From positions 1,476,928 through 1,540,927 of the forward strand of contig JAYKAV010001000.1 of NCBI GenBank assembly GCA_035582835.1: DNA of 64,000 nucleotides, in the 5' to 3' direction. Source of the stretch: Phoebastria nigripes. Lineage: Eukaryota; Chordata; Aves; Procellariiformes; Diomedeidae. This document shows, piece by piece, positions 12,706-26,029 of the stretch (position 1 is the first letter of the stretch; every line of letters starts with the position of its first letter). The position numbers and the translations under genes were made by a program. The notes beneath the pieces were generated by a model. The model saw only the letters and a list, made by a program, of their open reading frames with translations, had not been told where the DNA came from and searched no databases.

Positions 12706-12741
12706 AAAAAAAAAAAAAAAGGGGGGGGGGGGGGGGGGGGG
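12706..12741. repeat. A15-G21 homopurine tract
   Basis: Fifteen A (12706-12720) join directly to twenty-one G (12721-12741), giving 36 consecutive purines. G21 can fold into an intramolecular G-quadruplex, and a homopurine-homopyrimidine block of this size can form triplex (H-DNA). The exact count of G is uncertain because such runs are prone to sequencing and assembly error. Confidence 0.95.
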
Positions 12742-12827
12742 CAGCATAGATAATAGGGTATCTCCGTAGCCCAATTCTCAGTATTTCCATTTTGAGGATT
12801 TTTCTACTTCTGTTTATAATTTCTTAG

Positions 12828-12897
12828 AGGGGTTTTTTTGGGGGGNTTTTTTTGTTGTTGTTTTGGGTTTTTTTGTTTTGTTTTGTTTTTTTTTTTT
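12828..12897. repeat. G/T-rich low-complexity tract
   Basis: Alternating T and G runs (gggg, T7, G6, an N at 12846, T7, gttgttg, ggg, then T-runs separated by single G, ending in T12). Composition is close to that of the 11.17-11.26 kb tract. The ambiguous base sits in the run and suggests assembly difficulty. Confidence 0.9.
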
Positions 12898-15736
12898 AAT
12901 TTTTCTTTGCATAAAAATTTTAACTCAATACTTTAAAAAAGGAAAAATCAGCGAAGAACAGCTAGTTGTGAAATGATGGCAGGGAATGTTCTTGATGATG
13001 TCAACTCTCGTTAAAATTGAGCAGATTGTTTCCACAGCAAACATCTAACAAAGCAGAAATCCAGGTGCTTTCCTACTTTCCACTCACCTTTCCTTTTTTA
13101 CTTCTAAGTTTGATTTTATTTTCCCTTGAAAAATTAATTATTCCTTCGTTAATTTGGGGAATACAAAAGAATTGGATAGGTGCTCTAACCTTGCTACACA
13201 CTTGAGAAGAATATATTAAATAAAAATAATTCTATAAGATTTTGTGTCCCTGTAAACAACAGTATGTGCTATAACAGTACAATAAATAATGAATATAACC
13301 TCTTTCAATGTTTTCAGGGCCAGAGGTTAAGATGGGCTGAATATCTGAAGTTCCCGCTGATTTTAACAAGTGTTGAATGCAAAGCGCTGCTTTTAAACAG
13401 ATGCAGCTTTTAAATTTTTGTATGAATCAAGTTTTTTCTATTCAATTTATTTTCTCTTTATAAGCAGAGTATTAAACATAATTGATTTTATAGCTTTATT
13501 TGAATGATGAGAATATACTTCATCTTACATTTTATATGCAGTGTGCACATAGACAAAATTTTAATGCTTTGCAGTCTTAGCTTTGCTAACAGTAAAATTG
13601 AAACTGTACAGCAGAAAAAGAGCTGGTATGCTTTTAATAAAAATTTTTGAAGGTTTGTGTTTATGATGCTGGGACACGACTAAGGACTCTAGCTAGACAC
13701 TGTAAAGCTTGTGAAATGCTCTGTTAATTAGAATAAGGCAGAAAAGAGAATGGTTGTTAGGATTCCCAAGCAGTCATTAATCCTCCTTCATTTGACTAAT
13801 TGAAGAACAACACCTCCTTTCCTGATGAAAATTTATCAGTGCAGGAGTGCTGAACCAGTAGTTTACAATGCATTCACCTCTCAAATTAGAAACCATACCT
13901 GGGCTCACCTTTTTTTAGTATGGTATTCTAAATCACCTGAAAACTGTTTAGGTGACCTAAAGCTTTGCGTTACAGGGGAGCTTTTGGTATCATGTTTTCT
14001 TCCCAGAAGCCTTCTGTGTGAGAGCTAGGTGCCACAGAACAAACCTTAGAGACAGAGAAGTTGTTACTTTCTGTCTTTATTCAGACAGACGGAAGCTCAG
14101 GTAAAGAGACAGACTGAGATGTTGGCCAAATATAGCCTTGGGAAAACTCTCTGTCTTGATCTGACAGGTAAAGTATTAGAGTTTCTCAGGCACAGATTTG
14201 GCAGGCATGTTGGCCTATATAAAATCTAATGTTCATTCAAATGGATTTATAGTAAATTTTTACTCTGCACCTGCCTTCCTGGTTCTTCAATGTGGGAAAC
14301 CATTTTAAGAACTTAAAGCAGGTTGGTCTTCAAAGCTGACTATTAGCATGCTGCCCTGAGCATTGTAATTGGAGTTTGCTATAGACAGGTCATTTTGAAG
14401 ACTAATCCCAAAAACTGCCTCTGGCAAATTTTCATTGAGTCTTTGATATCTTCTTGAAGCGTGAGTGCAAACAGATCTATTCTTCAATTTTGCAACTGCA
14501 GAACCTGATGATTACAATTTGCCTAAGCAGAAAGCAATGCAGCAAAACTCTACCAGTAAAAAGGGAAGCTGGGATATGGCCATGCTGAAAAGGTAGACTG
14601 AAGTGTTTGGTCAATGGTGAAAACTGCAAAGATGAAACTCTCAGCATGTACTTTTGCCTTTCTTTTTTCATGAGAATAAACAGTCTTTGAGACAGACGGC
14701 TTTGTGCACTATACGAAAACATATAGAAGAGATGCTAAACTCTAACAATGCCAGATGATAACCTGCTAGAGAGGAGGGAAGATGGGAGGAAATAAACTGG
14801 ATGGGCTTCAGAATGATTTCCCCTTTTTCCAGGGGACAGGTTCACAACATGAACTGTTGATGAGGAATTTAGAAAAATTAAAAAGTTTGGAATCTTACCG
14901 GTAAACTGAGAAACCTGCAAAAACAATTTCCATTTTTACTGCTTTCTTTAATTACCTCTGCCTTTTTTAAGCCACTTATGGCATATATTTTCTACAAATG
15001 CTATTTGAATGGATTTCAAATTTTGACACTCGTTTACTTTTGATATTTCATAATTTTTAAAAGCTGCTTAGGTGCACTGGAGAAGATATATACGAGATGA
15101 GTCTGTTATACAGAAAAAAAGAGGAGAGGGAGGTACGTGGTGGGTTTTTAAGTGACTACAAATATACCCTAACCTAAAACAGTTTGCATTGTAGGTTAAA
15201 AAAAGTTGCTAGTCACACAGGGAAATAAGATTTTATGATAAAACTTTCACTTAAAAGCAAACTGTATTCTTAAGATTAACATAATTTTGTAGAGCAAATT
15301 GTACACAGCATACATTGTATTTTAGAACTCCTAATTGTAGAACTTTTTTAATTTCAACCTCTTGATTGCTGTAGGAGCTATTTTCATACACAATCATAGT
15401 CAGCTGGAAGTAAGCACAGCTCTTTAAATAACACGCGTCTTGGATCAAGATATTCAAGTAGTTAGCTGTGGTTTTAATCACAATGAGCTTGAATTGTAAT
15501 TTATTATGTTTTTTATGTTAATAATTTTGTTCCCTTAAAAAAGCAGCCTGTATTTCCATGAAATAGTGCTAAAGAGTTACCATTTTTCCTTCATTGAAAA
15601 ATGATAGCTTCCTTGAAGAGATGGCATGCATCAGCGATACCAATAGGAAGGAAAATGTTATTTTGGCTCTAGTTTTGTTTACATAAATATACTGTAAAAA
15701 TCAAGAACTTTGGTCTGTTTTGACAGAAAAAAATAC

Positions 15737-15753
15737 TTTTTTTTTTTTTTTTT
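15737..15753. repeat. T17 homopolymer
   Basis: Uninterrupted run of 17 T in AT-rich DNA. No element body is seen beside it. Confidence 0.9.
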
Positions 15754-16111
15754 AAATGCTTTCTAAGTAAATAATCCTTTCTTAATTAGGTCTAGTTTAA
15801 AGTTAGTTACTAATATTGGGCTTGTACACAAACTTCTGCTTCTTTTTCATTCTCATAGTATTATACCATCACAGCCTACTGATGAAAATTACTTTATCGG
15901 CAAAAACATCCCATGCATCTCATGTTGCTTGATTTTTATATTAATACAGGTATTAAGCTCTGTTAAAGGAGCAAAACAGAAATAACAATAACAAATTGTT
16001 CTATTAATGCCTTAAACCTCCAAAAGTATTAGGATTAAAAATTCAGTCAGGTGAAAAGGCTAATCAAACATTCCTATATAAAAGACCAGACCCTGTTTTA
16101 GCAGTTGCTTA

Positions 16112-16162
16112 GGGTTTGGTTATTTTTTGGTTTTTTGTTTTTTGTTTTTGTTTTTTTTTTTT
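16112..16162. repeat. T/G-rich tract ending in T12
   Basis: T-runs separated by single or double G end in T12 and then cag. The end looks like a polypyrimidine tract plus acceptor AG, but no open frame of exon quality follows, so it is treated as a simple repeat. Confidence 0.8.
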
Positions 16163-19036
16163 CAGACACATGCATAATATGTTTGTAAGTCAAAAATTAT
16201 GATGTTGTAAAATAATTTTTCAAGTATTTTGTACATCAAAGTCAGTTTGAGCCTTAATCCATAATCAACGTGGATTAGTTTATAGCATCTATATTAGTGA
16301 TTCCATTTGTATTTTACAGCTAAGAACCTGGTTGTGGTCGTATAACTAAGGACACCACTATATTATAGGTGGAAACTGGGTTTTTAATAAAGAACTATAC
16401 TTGCACGTCTGCTTTCACAAAAAAATTTAGCATGTTGAGAGAGATTATAACTTGATTAGTAGTTACCTTGCAAGATTTCTGTTTCACAGAACGTTCTTTG
16501 CTTGCTTCTAGCATATGATATGCGCATACTCATTCTCTGTGTGTGCACATGTAAAAGTAGTCTTGGCATAAAAAAGAACATACAGAAATTTTCATAGGAC
16601 AAGCTGTGGGGGTTTTGTTGTATGTATGAACAGCAACTCTTCTTTACAAAGCTTAAATAAAAACGTGCATTTACATAGATGTAAATCATAGGAACAGATT
16701 TACACTAATGTCTTAATTCTCCTCTAAGTCAAAGCTGCTTTGCACAGCTTTACTTCCTGCTGTTGCTGTAACTGAATTATTAAAACAATTTACCTCCCAC
16801 TATACACAGTGAGGAGCACTCCTGTGCTTAATGCGCACGGTGATGGCACAGACAGTACAACTAGTGAGGAAAGGGTGTGACAAGATCCTCCCTGCATCTC
16901 AGTCATGGTAGCCTGCTGTAATGATACTGTGATTGATGGCTTCTCTACTATACACTGGGAACTAGCCCAAATTTGTGGGCAAAGTAGTGAACAAAGGGCA
17001 TCTTTGTGCATTTTTTTTTTTTTTCCTTTCTTGTTGAGCCACGTTTAACTTTTCCTTGTGTAGTGAGTGGGCCTAGGAAGTGCTGGACAGATTTAGATGA
17101 AACAAAGTCTTTAATTTTAAATAGAATCATCTTGGATTTTTTTTCCTCTCTCATAATAAAATCAAAGCTAAAATCCACATCTTCTTTTGGAGCTGGGGGG
17201 AAAAAAGGCAAGGGATTCTCTCGACTTAATTGTTTGTGCTCACCCTGGATTTTGCTTGGCAGTAATACTTCTGAAATATTGTGCAAGAACTTAGTTCGTC
17301 TTTAGATTGTCTTCTGACAATTCTGAACAATTGTAATTTAGCAAACTGCTTGATAAAAGACCATGAATAAGTTTTTCCTATGACCGTTTTCTTCTTTTGT
17401 TTATTTCTGTCTGTAAAATAAAATCTACAAAATTGCATCAGAATATTATTTCATAATGTAACGTACTGGTTGTAACCTTCCTGTTTGTTTTGTGGTTTTC
17501 ATTGTTTAATTCACTGCAGTGAAACATCATTAACCTAAAGACTTTGGGATCCTATGAGTGTTTAGACTTGTGGAAGTTTCTGTCATTGCAGTATGCTATT
17601 AATAGTGGAGGTTCGGAATATTTTTCAGATAAACAAGCGGGTTCTCTCACTGTCATTTAAGTGTTTTGATATAAAAGAAAGTAAACCAAAGTGTGAAGCA
17701 GCAGATGCAGTAACAGATTTGTATTCAGCAATCGAAGTTTTTCAGTGAAGGGAGTTCCAGGATGGTATGGTTACCTTATATTTCTAATCCCAATGTCATA
17801 GCAAATTCCTCTAGCAACAGTGAAAGAGGAAAAAATTGCTTTTTGTCAATATATCCATAGGATTTGTTTTAGCAGCCTCTGCCTCTGCATAGTAGGAAGG
17901 AAATAATGTAGAATACCTATGTAATGTAGAGTTCTGAGTAAGCAAGCTTAGGTCTGGAGACTAATTGCAGTATACTATAGCAGTATCTTTTTCTTTGGGA
18001 TAAAAGCATATGCATTGTGGTTTATACTGCTTCTCGTATCCAGGCTAGCTCAAGTATCTCTGCTCAGTACTGTCTTGTACTTGATAGACATAACCATTCC
18101 AAGGAAATGTAGAGCTCCTCTAAATATTTGGGTAGTTTATGATCGTAGGGATCTAGATCCTAGTTTGGAAATACTTAATGGTTTGAAGGACTTTTGACAG
18201 TCACTAGGATTTACTTCAAAATAAATAAGCTGTTTTGTAAAGTTGATAAATCAGAATTCAGATTAGAAGGTGAAATACTTCTTATTGTTCTCCATGGAAA
18301 AGGAAGGGCAAAATAATTTCAAAACATAATTCTATTTATTTTTTTCACGGTTGCCAAGTTTTACTACCAACATAACCAACAGGGCTCTTTAATCATGGTA
18401 TCCCTGTCTACGTTAAAGTCCCAGGAGACTGCTGAACACAGGCTGTCTGGCTGCTTTCTGCTCTTTATTTAGAGCATATCTGTGTATGATTATTTTGCAG
18501 TGACTGTCATCTAATTTGAGGTTCGGAAAGGAAAATTCTTTTTAGCACTGAAATATTAATAGTGCGGCAATGACTGTAACTCAACTTGCAAGCATTTCCT
18601 GCCTTTTCTTGGATTTTTCTGAATGTATCATACATAGAGGAGAAAATCACAGTATCTTTAAGTGTCTTTCTAATGCTAACCTTATACTTTCCTATATTCA
18701 CTCCTGCTAGATATTCCCTAATCTACCTTAGAACTGTAAATTTATCAAGTGGAGAATTGTGAAAAAATATTAGTAATTACACTCTGTCTTGCATTTCTTT
18801 TTTGTGTGTGACTTCACTTCCTTTTTTTCCTCCACCTTCATTTTTTTGTGTAATGTGAACTTTCAAATGAGAGGAGTAGGTTATGATTCACTTTGTTTCA
18901 CTAGAATATGGATATGTTCTAAAATTCTATGGACTCAGAGGCTCGTGGGAGTTGCAACAGGTACTTGCCAATCTGGATGCATACTTGTGGCAGACTTTTA
19001 GTTACTAGTACAAGAAATATATTTCATGTGCATAGA

Positions 19037-19053
19037 TTTTTTTTTTTTTTTTT
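19037..19053. repeat. T17 homopolymer
   Basis: Uninterrupted run of 17 T. A T14 run of the same kind lies at 17011-17024. Confidence 0.9.
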
Positions 19054-20678
19054 CTTCAATCGCTGTTTTGTTCCATGGAGCTGTAATTTTCCACCATAAT
19101 ATTTAGCTCTGTACTATATTTCCTTTATGCTGGATAATCTAGGTGATCTACATGAAATGTCCTTTCCTGTCTGAGGCTCAGCAAAATTCAGACCCAAATT
19201 AGAGATTTTGAGGCAGGTTCTACTGAGATGAATTTGTATGGTTCTATTCACTTTTGAAATTTGCTGAAAGACATCACCTTAGAATCTTACCCACAGAAAA
19301 CTGCATTGCTTATGGAATTATGCTGCACAGAAAGGCAGTGGGCAGGTATATATTCATGGCACATATCAATTTGTTGAGTCATCAATGCTGCTTTTTTTCA
19401 GGGGAGGTAAATGTCATGTTTCTTTAAAGGTGTATTTCTTAAAATGCATCAGTTCTTTTGGGGAGTTCTGGTGGGCCTTGAAGAGAGATGTGTTCCTGCT
19501 CTTTTAAGTACGTTTGCAGAGAAAAGGATATAGAAGACATAGGACACTGTAGCTTAGTAATTTGGTTGAACGTCTGCTATATAAATGATAATGAAGCCAA
19601 ATAATTTTTCAGGTTAAGTCGATATAACATTGACAAGAGTGTCAGAGAGTGGAACCACACTATCAGTGTATTCTTTTCATGGTGCTAGATCCTTTACATC
19701 TCAACATAATTAACCTTTTATGTGCCTGCTTCCTTTCTGTAGGAGGATGAAGAATATAAAAAGAAAAGTGTTTAGGTTTTATAAATATGGGGGTGGGGGT
19801 AGGTGGGACTGATGCTTTTTTATTAAGATGGATATTTTTTGGAATTGCGGATATATGAAAAGGAAACCTAGTATGAAATGAAATTGTCTGAAAACCCTCA
19901 TATATATGTTATATAGGTTCTTATTCTCTGCACTTTTAGTCCATTTGTGGTACTATAGCACTTTTTTGGAAGGCATGTCTTGTTCTATTAAGAAATTTAG
20001 ATGCTGCTGAAAAGAGCCTATGCGTGTTTAATAAGCCTTCAATATGAATTAAAATTACACCTTGAGGTAAAGTATTCATTGCTTTTTAATTATGATTTCA
20101 ATTTACTTAAATTGTTGTCTCTTCAGAAAACATTGTCGTGTTCAGACTACTGCCTGTGCCGCCTTCTGAGTTTATTGTTAACATGCTGAGTGGAGCTGCA
20201 CACATGTTCCATGAACTGAAGTTTGCTTTGAAATACCTGTAATTAACCCATTCAAGTTTCAGTACTCTGTGTATTATTGAAATTAAAAAAAATAGATTTA
20301 TTTTGGTTTTAGATGATTCATCAATCCCTCCCCTTTCAACCCAGATGTCTGAATTTCAGGTTTTTTTAAAAGCTCCAGAATGCAAACTGGCATAAACAGA
20401 CAGAATAGGCCAAGAGTTAATGTATAATGCTCCCAATGCTTCCAGTGGGACAGCAATTGTACCCCTCTTTCTGGTAAGTGTGCTGTTAACAGTTGTTCCT
20501 GCCCTGGTTTGCAAGAAAAGAAGAAAAAGTGGGGGAGAAAATTTCAACCACCTCAAATACTGTAGTTGTTCTGAAGAACATATCTGAAAAGCCCATTTGT
20601 CTTTCTGAGGAGCTCAAGTGGAGGAAGCAAAGGTATTTCTTCTTCCATCACTTAGTTGATATCGTTAATTGTAACACT

Positions 20679-20722
20679 AAGGATCCAATCCTGCTGATAT
20701 TGACAAAACTCCTAATTTCTCC
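20679..20722. mobile_element. Fragment of the palindromic sauropsid repeat group
   Basis: The sequence aaggatccaatcctgctgat, then attgacaaaactcctaattt, follows the recalled pattern 'ccaatcctgctcccattgaagtcaatggcaaaactcccatt' with a deletion and substitutions. It is too short for a confident family call. A perfect POU octamer atgcaaat follows at 20723-20730, which is expected a few times by chance in this much AT-rich DNA. Confidence 0.35.
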
Positions 20723-20730
20723 ATGCAAAT

Positions 20731-22319
20731 AATCAGTATTCACTGCGAAATCTCTCGCCTTCCTATACAGAAACCATGAAGGATATACAAAAAATGTATT
20801 TTCTTCATAGGCAGGGGCAATCCACCTTACTGTGTTTGATAAGAAATTTTATTTTGTNGGTGAATATAGTAGTTTGTTGTAACCTGATTTCTCATGTTTC
20901 TAAGATTTTGACCCATTTAAGTATTTTAATAATTAAACAAATATAATTCCTTTTTATAATTCCAACTACAATGTAATGATGAGATTTTTTTCTGTAGATC
21001 TCAAAAGGCTATCGATGCTTCTGTGATTAGATTAGGCTGCTGAGGATTACATATATGCAGAGAGTATCCCCATTAGACACTTGCGACCACTGCATTTGCT
21101 CACATACTCAAAATTCAGGCATTAAAAAGAATTATCTTTCACTGTTGGATTTAAAATCTGCTGTGTTGCTTTGGACTGAAATGCAACAAAAATATACTTG
21201 ATCTGCATATCAAGTTGACTAATGTTTTTGAATAGCAGGTTGACAGCTGGAAATTTTATTTCTTTTTCTTCATAGAAGTATGCTGTGGAAATTTGAAAAG
21301 TATTTTTTTATTAATTTATGAATTATGTTTGATAGGATTTTTTTTCTTTGTATCTGTCAGTTTGTAAACTCTTTTTCAGATATAGCATTGTTTACCACCT
21401 CCTCTGTCTTTTCTTTCTGTGTTGAAATAATACCTTGAGGAGCTTACAGAAGAAACTTTTACACCTGGCAGAATGAATTATTGATAATAATCAATGTATA
21501 TGTGGCACAATTAGACAAAGAGATGCTGCCGCTTAGTGCAAAGCAATGATTAAATAACACATTGCTAGGCAATGCTACCATTATCACCTGATAAAGGTGT
21601 TTGGAGATTCATAAAAAACAAGCAAACAGATCTCTCACTAGCCTTTTGACTAAGAGAAGGGAAAGAATAACTGATGAGATCAGAAGCAGAAAGCTGAAGT
21701 CTCTTTCTTCCAGAGCAGGAGGGTATACAGAAGGGACAAGGGCTCCTTAGTGATTCTGAGGGAAACTCAAGGAATGCTGAAGACTGCTGGTAAAAAACTG
21801 ACTCAGGGAATTGATTTTGGCTTCAAACATTTATTCAGATTCTGTGTGTTGTGCTAGCTAGAAAGGGTGGTGATCTTGAAACCTTTAAACCTTATTTTAT
21901 ATTGCTTCCAAGTGTCCAAAAAAAAAAAAAAAAAAAAAAAGCTTTCTTTCCTTGAGAGGGGGTTGTGAAGGATCCTCTTTATTTTTGGAGGCTGAGATAG
22001 TCTATTTCTGTGAAATGGCAACAGCAAGAGAGACTTTATGGGCAGGATGTAAACCGATGAGGCCAAGGAAAAAGAGATTTGATTGTGATCTTTGCTGATT
22101 AGGATGAGAGAGATCTAAATTTTGGGACCCAGTCACAACAGGGATATTAGTATTTGGGCTGTAGAAGAAATGCAGGAGTAGTAATGGTTTTTTAATATCT
22201 CTGATACCTGTTTTGGAGAGTCCTCTTATGACTTTTCTCACCTAGAAGAGTGTACTGGTATTTTTTCATGTGACTGTCTCCATAAGCACTAGATTATTCA
22301 TCAAAGGCAGTACACAGTC
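20731..22319. other. Unique AT-rich non-coding DNA
   Basis: No gene seen. It contains the A23 run at 21918-21940 and one N near 20858. Confidence 0.6.
21918..21940. repeat. A23 homopolymer
   Basis: Uninterrupted run of 23 A. The sequence 5' of it (to about 21.85 kb) does not look like a known SINE or LINE 3' end. No target-site duplication is obvious. Confidence 0.9.
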
Positions 22320-22367
22320 TCCTTAAATTACTGTAACTCAGTGTCCTTAAATTACTATAACTCAGGC
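22320..22367. repeat. 24-bp tandem duplication
   Basis: The unit tccttaaattactgtaactc plus agtg (22320-22343) is followed at once by a copy with an internal g-to-a change and a different final two bases (22344-22367). The near identity suggests a fairly recent duplication. Confidence 0.9.
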
Positions 22368-25300
22368 TGGAATCAAACCACCAACTCTTGGGGTAGACAA
22401 AGTTGCTGGCGAGAGGCAGGCATTACAATATATAATATGTTAGTGTGCAATTGAAGGTGGTGTTGAGGCCTTGATTCACTGTTTTCCAGTATCTGAGCAA
22501 AGCCAATCTCAGCTGGCCATTTGCGTTTCGATGGTTTTAGAAAATGCCGCCGCAAACTGTCTACTCCAATCTTCTGCTTGAGATTACTCAAATCTCAAGG
22601 TGTGAAGGAAATGAAAACTGTGAAGGCAGGAAGCAAATGTATACAGGTATAAACCACCAGTTTTGGTTTGCACCAACGCAGTTTGTATGCTGGGAAACAT
22701 ACATTTGTTTCTATTGGCTGTACCACAGGTCAGAGGTAGGCTGTGTAGATGGGTTGGTAAATTCAAAAGCATCCAGCACAGCTTACTAGAACTTACCTGA
22801 CAATGCTGTTTGAGAAATCAAGATGTCCGTAACATCTGCTTTTGCAGCTAGTGGCATATTTCTTGTATTGCACAATACAGCTGGGCAGAGAAGGTTCTTG
22901 CTGGCTCAAACCAGTAATTTAAGGTGGTGTATTGTCATGCTATGGTTCTGTACTGGTACATCCTCAAAGAACTACACTGTGTGAACTTGCTGGCTTTTGT
23001 GGCCAGTAGCTTTGGTATCTGTGTTATCACACACAGTTTAATATAAAGAACGTACTGGAGATTTAACTGCTGATAGAAACAGAGAAGCAATGATCCTTCT
23101 TAGATGCTTGCAGGAGGAAGCATAAGAGATATTTTTATGACCTCTCTCATCACCACTATACTAGGCTTTTAATAAAAGGGTGTAATTATTTCTTTTAAAA
23201 TACTGTTTAATTCTATTTCCATTGAACCTTTTTATCACATAGTCTCTGCTATTCCTCTATTATTTCATTTACATTCCTTTAGATTCCAGTTCAATTCTAG
23301 AATATCTAACAGCCAGTAAATGTTGTTCACGTTGTCATAAAATAGGATTTGAGCCATTAGCATATAGTTTGGCAGCACGATATATTTCTATTCATAGCAG
23401 CTTATAGATGCATATAGTAAATTTCAGCTTTACTTGTTGGCTGCAAGTTGATTCTTAAAGATAAGAACATTTGGTACTGAATGCCTCAAGGCAATACCTT
23501 TTTAAGTTGGCTGACCCCTGAGAAGATGAACAAGTGTGATCATTGTGAATTCCTTTTATCACTGTCAGTTTAATGAATGTAGATGAAACCTTCATCATTA
23601 CTGACATTGAGTCTCGAGAGAGATGAATCTTAAGTCCGTTTCAGATGACCACTCACAACTGTGCTTTGTCAAGACTCACTGCATCTGAAAATCATTGTAC
23701 TGGTCTACAAATCTCGCTGCTTGGAGAGAAAGTATTCTCTAATTTGTGATATTACAGAGACATAGTGATAGGTTTTAAAAGGGTGCAGTATATATCATTT
23801 TCAGTAATACCATGTTAGACTAAATCATCAATATACTAGATAAAGTCACTGTTTACTCATGCATTCAACAGAGTGAAAATATCAAAATGGAAGGATGAAA
23901 GAATTTCTAAAGGAACATATAGGAGAGCAGGTTTGGGAGTAACAAACTCTAGTTACAGTGGTATTTTAAAAAAAAATTGTAGAAAGCAATAGTGGCAATG
24001 TGGTTAATTAAAATAGGGTGTAAATCAGCAAGGAGATTTGATGCTTGAGTTTACCTGTTTTTGTAGCCTGGTCTATTTGTTCAATAAATAAAATGTCAAG
24101 TACAATTTTATTTTTTTTTTAAATTTTGTGTGTGTATTGATGGTATTTAGTCAGACCAAATTGTGCAAGAAAGAAGTTAGACCCAACAAGTCAGTGCTTT
24201 TAAACAATACAGTTTATTAATATGTTTCAAAGCAAAGTCAATATAATATAGTGCAATTGTTCTCTGGCAAAGAGGAGAAAGAGAATATAAATCTGTTGTA
24301 ACTGCGAAGAAGTGCGAGCAAGAGAGACAGACAAGCTTGGTGGTTGGTAGGTCCCATCCTGGTAATTCTTGCAGCTTTGTTTCATTCCTTCAGTCCTAAT
24401 AATAACATTTGTCACTGTTCCGTTCTCCATACAAAGAGGGAAGAATTGCACTAGGAAGAATTTCCTAATTCTGCAGTATCCATGTCTTAATTCTGCTGGA
24501 TGTCTTAAGACACACCTGGCTGGAGGTTTCTATGCAGAAGTAAAAGTCTACTTAAAACTGCCTAAATATGCCTTCATATGTGTATACAAAATGTCTGATT
24601 ATAGGCAAAATTATTTACCTTAGTCTGCTGTGTTGATTATTATGTTGCTGTTCATTGGTGTTGTGTTTAGGCCTGGAGCCTAGATGGTGACATCTGCAAG
24701 TCCTATTTCCTGCATTTCCTGCTAAAGCTTAGAAGAAGATACTCTGAGAATATCTTAGTTGTTTTACATGCACAGTGTTGGCAAAGGAATTCAAAAAGCA
24801 AAAGGAAGTTTAATTATACATCAGAAATTACAGTAATATCTGTTACTGTGGCTCTGTCCAGCGGTGTTTTGGGGGTTTTTTAGCTTTGTTTTGTTTGTAG
24901 ATGGCATTTTGAAGCTATGTTAATTCATTAGAAAAGGTCCTGTGGTAAAAACAATGCGTATGTTGCTCTCTATATTGAGACCTAGGTAAATCCGTTGTAC
25001 TAAATCTGACCTTTATTTGTATAAATGCAATCTGATTGAAGCCAGTTTTGCAGTTTTACTGTGTTCCATGTTAGCTGATGTTCCTCCTAAATTCCAGTTT
25101 AATAAGGCAAGTGACCATGGGATCTTACAAGCTTTCATTTGAGGAGAAACAAAGGGCGGTCTGGTTGATCCATATGATTAGGAAGAGAGAGTTGTGACCT
25201 GAATGTACCCTGAGTACTCAAATATAGAAAGCAAACTAATAAAACAATTTGTAACAGATTTCATAATTTTGGAGGTCTGATTAATTATTATCTTTTGAGT

Positions 25301-26029
25301 TGACTGTAGTATGTCTTTCACATAAGTTAAACAAAATTCCTGTATAAACCAAAGATGTAGCGCTCTGGTTCAATAAGAGAAGCTGGAGGCTGTGAACAAA
25401 TAGGAAATTTAACACATTTTTATTTTGTTTTGAAACATATCACAAAGAAAACTTTTATACAGAAGGGTTTGGGGACTTTTCTATATGTTACATACCAACT
25501 GTATAAAAAAGTTCAGATTTTCCAGAGGTTTGTTTTGAACTGGGCTATTGGAAATTCTTCAGTGGGATTACATCTGCTTGTTTACTAAAGGTTTACTAAA
25601 TTAGACAACATTTCGGGGCGTGCCAGTTTAGGCCCAAGAGGTTTTTTCATTTGTGTTGGCTGGGTTTGTGCATATCAGTGGCATCTGGTCACAAGTCTAT
25701 GCGTACAATGGGACGCTCACATTTTGGAGGCACAGCTAGAGTACGTTTCAAAGTATGTAAAAGCTAGAAGAGCACATTGACTAAAGCAAAGTAACAGTGT
25801 TCTTATTGTTTGTTTCAAGTATACTTCTGAAAGAAATAATCTGTTGACATGAACAGGCTGAGGAATTTATAGTAAATCTCATTAAAAAAATCAGTAGCAG
25901 GTTTGGGCCAGTTTAGATTTTTCTGGGCAGGAGGGATGGTCTTGGGATGATTAACGTATCTGAGAAAAGTGTGGAGCAAGGGGACTTCACGAATATTTAT
26001 TTGGAAATATTTCTCTGGACCAAAAGAAG
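22368..26029. other. Unique non-coding DNA
   Basis: No gene seen. It holds a perfect 9-bp inverted repeat, cttgagatt at 22577-22585 and aatctcaag at 22591-22599, with a 5-nt loop, inside a CpG-containing, high-complexity block (22.5-22.6 kb). 23.6-23.75 kb and 25.6-25.75 kb are similar in texture. No transposon is recognised. Confidence 0.5.

Larger units (their letters stand above)
12898..20678. other. Long unique AT-rich non-coding stretch
   Basis: No gene is recognised over nearly 8 kb. It contains T-tracts (listed separately) and no interspersed repeat I can identify. 13.68-13.90 kb and 14.31-14.93 kb are relatively high-complexity. The 99-112 codon frames at 17006-17305 (plus) and 16948-17286 (minus) overlap each other on opposite strands, have no domain, and look like chance. 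Confidence 0.55.

Noticed and set aside
16151..16165. Polypyrimidine tract plus cag, like a splice acceptor (also at 27546-27567)
   Set aside because: No exon-quality open frame or donor follows; these are T-runs that happen to precede AG.
16948..17305. Overlapping frames of 112 (minus) and 99 (plus) codons
   Set aside because: Opposite-strand overlap and low-complexity F and K runs; both look like chance.
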